A stretch of DNA of 64,000 nucleotides from Temnothorax longispinosus (lineage: Eukaryota; Arthropoda; Insecta; Hymenoptera; Formicidae), in the NCBI RefSeq assembly GCF_030848805.1, contig NC_092369.1, forward strand, positions 558,001 to 622,000. The letters are read 5' to 3'. Positions within the stretch are counted from its first letter, which is position 1. Every line of letters starts with the position of its first letter. The position numbers were made by a program, and so were the translations under genes. The notes below the pieces were generated by a model. That model searched no databases, had not been told where the DNA came from, and worked only from the letters and a program-made list of their open reading frames with translations. Positions 61,155-64,000 of the stretch are shown in pieces.

Positions 61155-61359
61155 AAGTTGTATAAGATGTATATAAATATATGAAGTAAAGATAATAATG
61201 TATAAAAAATATATTGCAGATAAATAAAATATCTCTATTATAATTATAATATTATCCATTTTGAGATAAAAAAATCTCCGAGATATATTTTATTTATCTG
61301 CAATATATTCTTTATATGGTCTTTACTTCATGTATCTATGTACACATCTTATGCAACTT
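61155..61359. mobile_element. 205-bp MITE with 80-bp inverted repeats, TA-flanked
   Basis: The left arm starts AAGTTGTATAAGATG and the right arm's complement AAGTTGCATAAGATG. Both continue through a shared ATATATTGCAGATAAATAAA. TA lies directly outside each end (61,153-61,154, 61,360-61,361), as for Tc1/mariner-type elements. The centre is about 45 bp. Confidence 0.78.
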
Positions 61360-61440
61360 TAATATAATTTTCATTGGCAGATTGATTACCCTAGTTAAAA
61401 TATAATTTGGCACTCGCAAATACGATGGCATAAAGCTGAC

Positions 61441-61612
61441 TTTATCTGCTAATTTGACATAAAACTTGACGCTTTGTTAACACGACTGACTTGGGTCTTT
61501 CTCGCCGTCAAACGAGGAGTAAATCATTTATCTGCTAATTTGACATAAAACTTGACGCTTTGTTAACACGACTGACTTGGGTCTTTCTCGCCGTCAAACG
61601 AGAAATAAATCA
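61441..61612. repeat. Two tandem 86-bp units
   Basis: Both units begin TTTATCTGCTAATTTGACAT. They differ only at AGGAGT versus AGAAAT near their ends. The near identity implies a recent duplication. Confidence 0.95.
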
Positions 61613-61844
61613 TGGAAATAACTTCGGCTTCTGATTTACCAATTAATTTTATATTTGACTTCGCTCGTAGATATATACATATATACATCGTGTACATTTT
61701 ACTAGTTTACTGTTCTCATGTTTTGATGTGACTCCGATTGACTTTGTTGTTTGCCATCGAGATACGCGAATCCTCAGTTCTAATATTTTATTATATTATC
61801 TTTAATTTATTATCTAACTTATATTCATTTATTTAATTAACATC

Positions 61845-61945
61845 GTTTGTCGACTGAAGAAGACTCTGTAGTGTAGTTCGAAACGTCCCGACGTTGTATA
61901 TGTATTATTGAGATAGAAATAAACTTATAAATTTGACATCTATAT
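61845..61945 (+). other. CTGAAGAAGA...CGAAACGTC motif region
   Basis: Contains GACTGAAGAAGACTCTGTAG followed by TTCGAAACGTC. I associate similar CTGAAGA...CGAAACGTC words with repetitive elements, including Penelope-like ones, but nothing else of such an element is visible here. Confidence 0.3.
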
Positions 61946-62262
61946 ACTATTTGCTCGATTATTGGCCCTTGTTGTTCCTTTGCTGGTTTGAAACACACGA
62001 GAGAGATCCTTGTAATTATTAAATAAAAATTAATTGCTGCACGCGTAAAATAATTACAAACGATTAATTCCGCAAACGATAAGTAAAATAATAAGTAATA
62101 AAGTACTTACTTCACAGTTGCTCCATCGTCGTTTGCTACTTCTCTGGACATCTTTCCTCTCTTGTCTTTCCATTCTTGATAACATTTACCCCGTAGTCAC
62201 TGACGAAAACATGTTCACTCGCGATATCAATCGACAGAATATGACAATCAGCAAAATATGAT

Positions 62263-62678
62263 TAAGGACGTTCTCTCGTCCTTATACTAGAGAAAATCGA
62301 TTTTCTTAGGATTTTCTTGAAACTGTGAATATACGTTAATTTAGGTGTGCTTTATGCGTGGTATAAATTTCAGTACCTCTTCCGGTATAAAAAATAAAGA
62401 TACTGAGCCTCAAAGTTTCAAAAAAAATTTTTTTAATTTAATTTTTTTTAGTTTTGGCATTTTTTCCTTATAAACTCGACGAGAGGAGCAACTTTGGTCC
62501 TCTTGACCAACCTCGTATCTCTTACCGTTTGGCCTGGAAAACCTTTTCATTAGTAAAAGTTGAAAGTTTGAGGCTCAGTATCTTGATTTTTTATACCTAA
62601 ATTACCGTATATTCACAGTTTCAAGAAAATCCTAAGAAAATCGATTTTCTCTAGTATAAGGACGAGAGAACGTCCTTA
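62263..62678. mobile_element. 416-bp MITE with ~85-bp inverted repeats
   Basis: The ends are TAAGGACGTTCTCTCGTCCT and its complement; the arms pair through CTAGAGAAAATCGATTTTC and TTCTTGAAACTGTGAATATA. ATGAT repeats directly outside (62,258-62,262 and 62,679-62,683). The ends can also be read as TTAA-flanked, so the superfamily is uncertain. Inner sequence pairs further (TGAGGCTCAGTATCTT). No coding frame. Confidence 0.8.
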
Positions 62679-62683
62679 ATGAT

Positions 62684-64000
62684 ACTTTGCACGGCAGTTG
62701 GCAATAACTTCGATGTTATATGCTCATTAGTTATTAATTATAATAAAGCAACTGTTAGGATCGATATAAATCGATACACTTAATGTCCTCTCTTGCGTAC
62801 TCATATGTACAGACGGCGTCATTAATGCCTTCCTAGCTGTGTTCTGGGGATTTCTATAGTGCACGTTACATGTATGTACTAAAGCGTGATGCAACAATGT
62901 CGTGATGCTGCAATGTCACGTATACGAAAGTAGTCAATCGCGTATGAGCACTTCGCATTCGAGCACTGTGTAATACTGCTCCAATAAAGTATATATTGTC
63001 TATATTTTGCATATATATCACGCCGCGAATTTGCTTATCCCACTCGCAATTCTGACAGCGACAACAGACGAAGCGACTCATATCACACTTATTCACTCGA
63101 GAGAGTGCAAATAATGCGCGCCGTAAACAAAACTATATACGGCCGCGTCGGTCGACTTGTCGCGTTTCGAAATATTTTACACATAACTGTAACATAATTC
63201 CAAATATCCTACGTTTCTTGTATTTTTAATCAATTTTATTAATGAACGATCGATATATCATTCTTATATGTCGCACATTATTTATAATTTATCACTCGAT
63301 CCAACGTTTTATACATTTTCAAAAATACACATAATAGCAAATTGCATATAAATCAACGAAAAACTTAATTTTCATTATAAATGTATTGAGACGACGATTA
63401 TTTATTTCATAACAAATTTTTCGCGCGTTTTATTAATTCAAAGCAAAATTCAAAACGATAAAAAGTAGCAATTATAAATCATGTGGCGATATATACTGGC
63501 AGTAAAATTTTTCTAATAACGTTTGGATTCGATTACGTGCATTCTATTTCGCGCTTCGTTTTCTGGACTTGTTAACGCGTTGCCTGTGCGGAGAAGTAAT
63601 AAACTAATATTGATAAGTCGATTACTAACAGCCGTTTTTAACTGCAAACTTATTTAATTTTTTTTTTAACAAGTATTCTAATCGAGAAAGAGTTCGTTAT
63701 TGTCGAGACCATTTGCCATATATCAGCTCGTGTTATACAAGCTAGTTATACAAGCAATAAAATAATATTCAGAAAGTTTTCAAAAATTGTGAAAGTGATA
63801 TGAAATTGTAGCAGTTTTATTTAATATATTCTGGTTTACACTGCTACAATTTGTTCGGTAATTTTAAAACTGAATTCATAATAGTTAAAATAAAGATTCC
63901 GAGTAATTTTCTATTAAGATTTTATAAAACTAGCGTCTCAACGATTTAAAATTGCTGAAACGAAAAACATTTGTATGGGTACAAAAATGTAAAAGTCGAT
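62684..64000. other. Gene-free stretch
   Basis: AT-rich. One 76-codon minus frame (62,866-63,096) has no recognisable domain. Nothing else is supportable. Confidence 0.5.

Noticed and set aside
61845..61945. Hammerhead ribozyme of a Penelope-like element
   Set aside because: The CTGAAGA and CGAAAC words are suggestive, but the expected CTGATGA core and flanking stems are not present.

Overview
This window looks like nuclear DNA of an insect, probably a hymenopteran and plausibly an ant. The reasons are one spliced gene with short introns (85-529 bp) and GT..AG borders, CpG-rich stretches alternating with very AT-rich ones (CpG is not depleted), Jockey/I-type non-LTR retrotransposon debris, many short inverted-repeat elements, and a divergent FBXL4-type F-box/LRR gene of a kind I associate with ants. 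I saw no bacterial operon, virus or CRISPR array. The species call is inference; no search was run.

Region 1 (1-11,505) is a transposon-rich block. A Jockey-like non-LTR element lies on the minus strand, its parts still colinear: 5' leader and ORF1 N-terminus (about 11,500-10,905), ORF1 zinc-knuckle part (4774-4087), ORF1 tail (3065-2823) and the ORF2 endonuclease (2835-1730). It is split by an AT-rich block (about 3066-4150) and by a segment of about 6.1 kb (4775 to about 10,905). The ends of that segment carry a hairpin motif, GCTTCCTCATAGAGGAAGC, in opposite orientations. Inside it sits an F-box/leucine-rich-repeat gene related to FBXL4 (about 7080-10,125, plus strand). This gene keeps its exon/intron layout but shows several frame breaks, so it is probably a decaying paralogue.

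Region 2 (11,811-13,837) holds a tRNA-derived SINE with a 15-bp target-site duplication and an AT tail, and a perfect 48-bp-arm palindrome.

Region 3 (13,838-64,000) is a long gene desert. The open frames are short, overlap on both strands or run through low-complexity DNA, and none shows a domain I recognise. It contains CpG-rich stretches, microsatellites, and scattered small transposons recognisable by inverted repeats and target sites: TA-flanked (23,131; 61,155), TTAA-flanked (33,703), 8-bp-flanked (42,457; 51,471; perhaps 50,676), and others (37,363; 41,662; 51,167; 62,263). A transposon cluster lies at 40,660-43,143. Two copies of an unclassified repeat dense in GAGTG/CACTC lie at 25,197 and 54,185.

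The genes do not form a pathway. The biological story is nested mobile elements around one degenerating F-box gene copy, then a large non-coding interval that could be intergenic DNA or a long intron.
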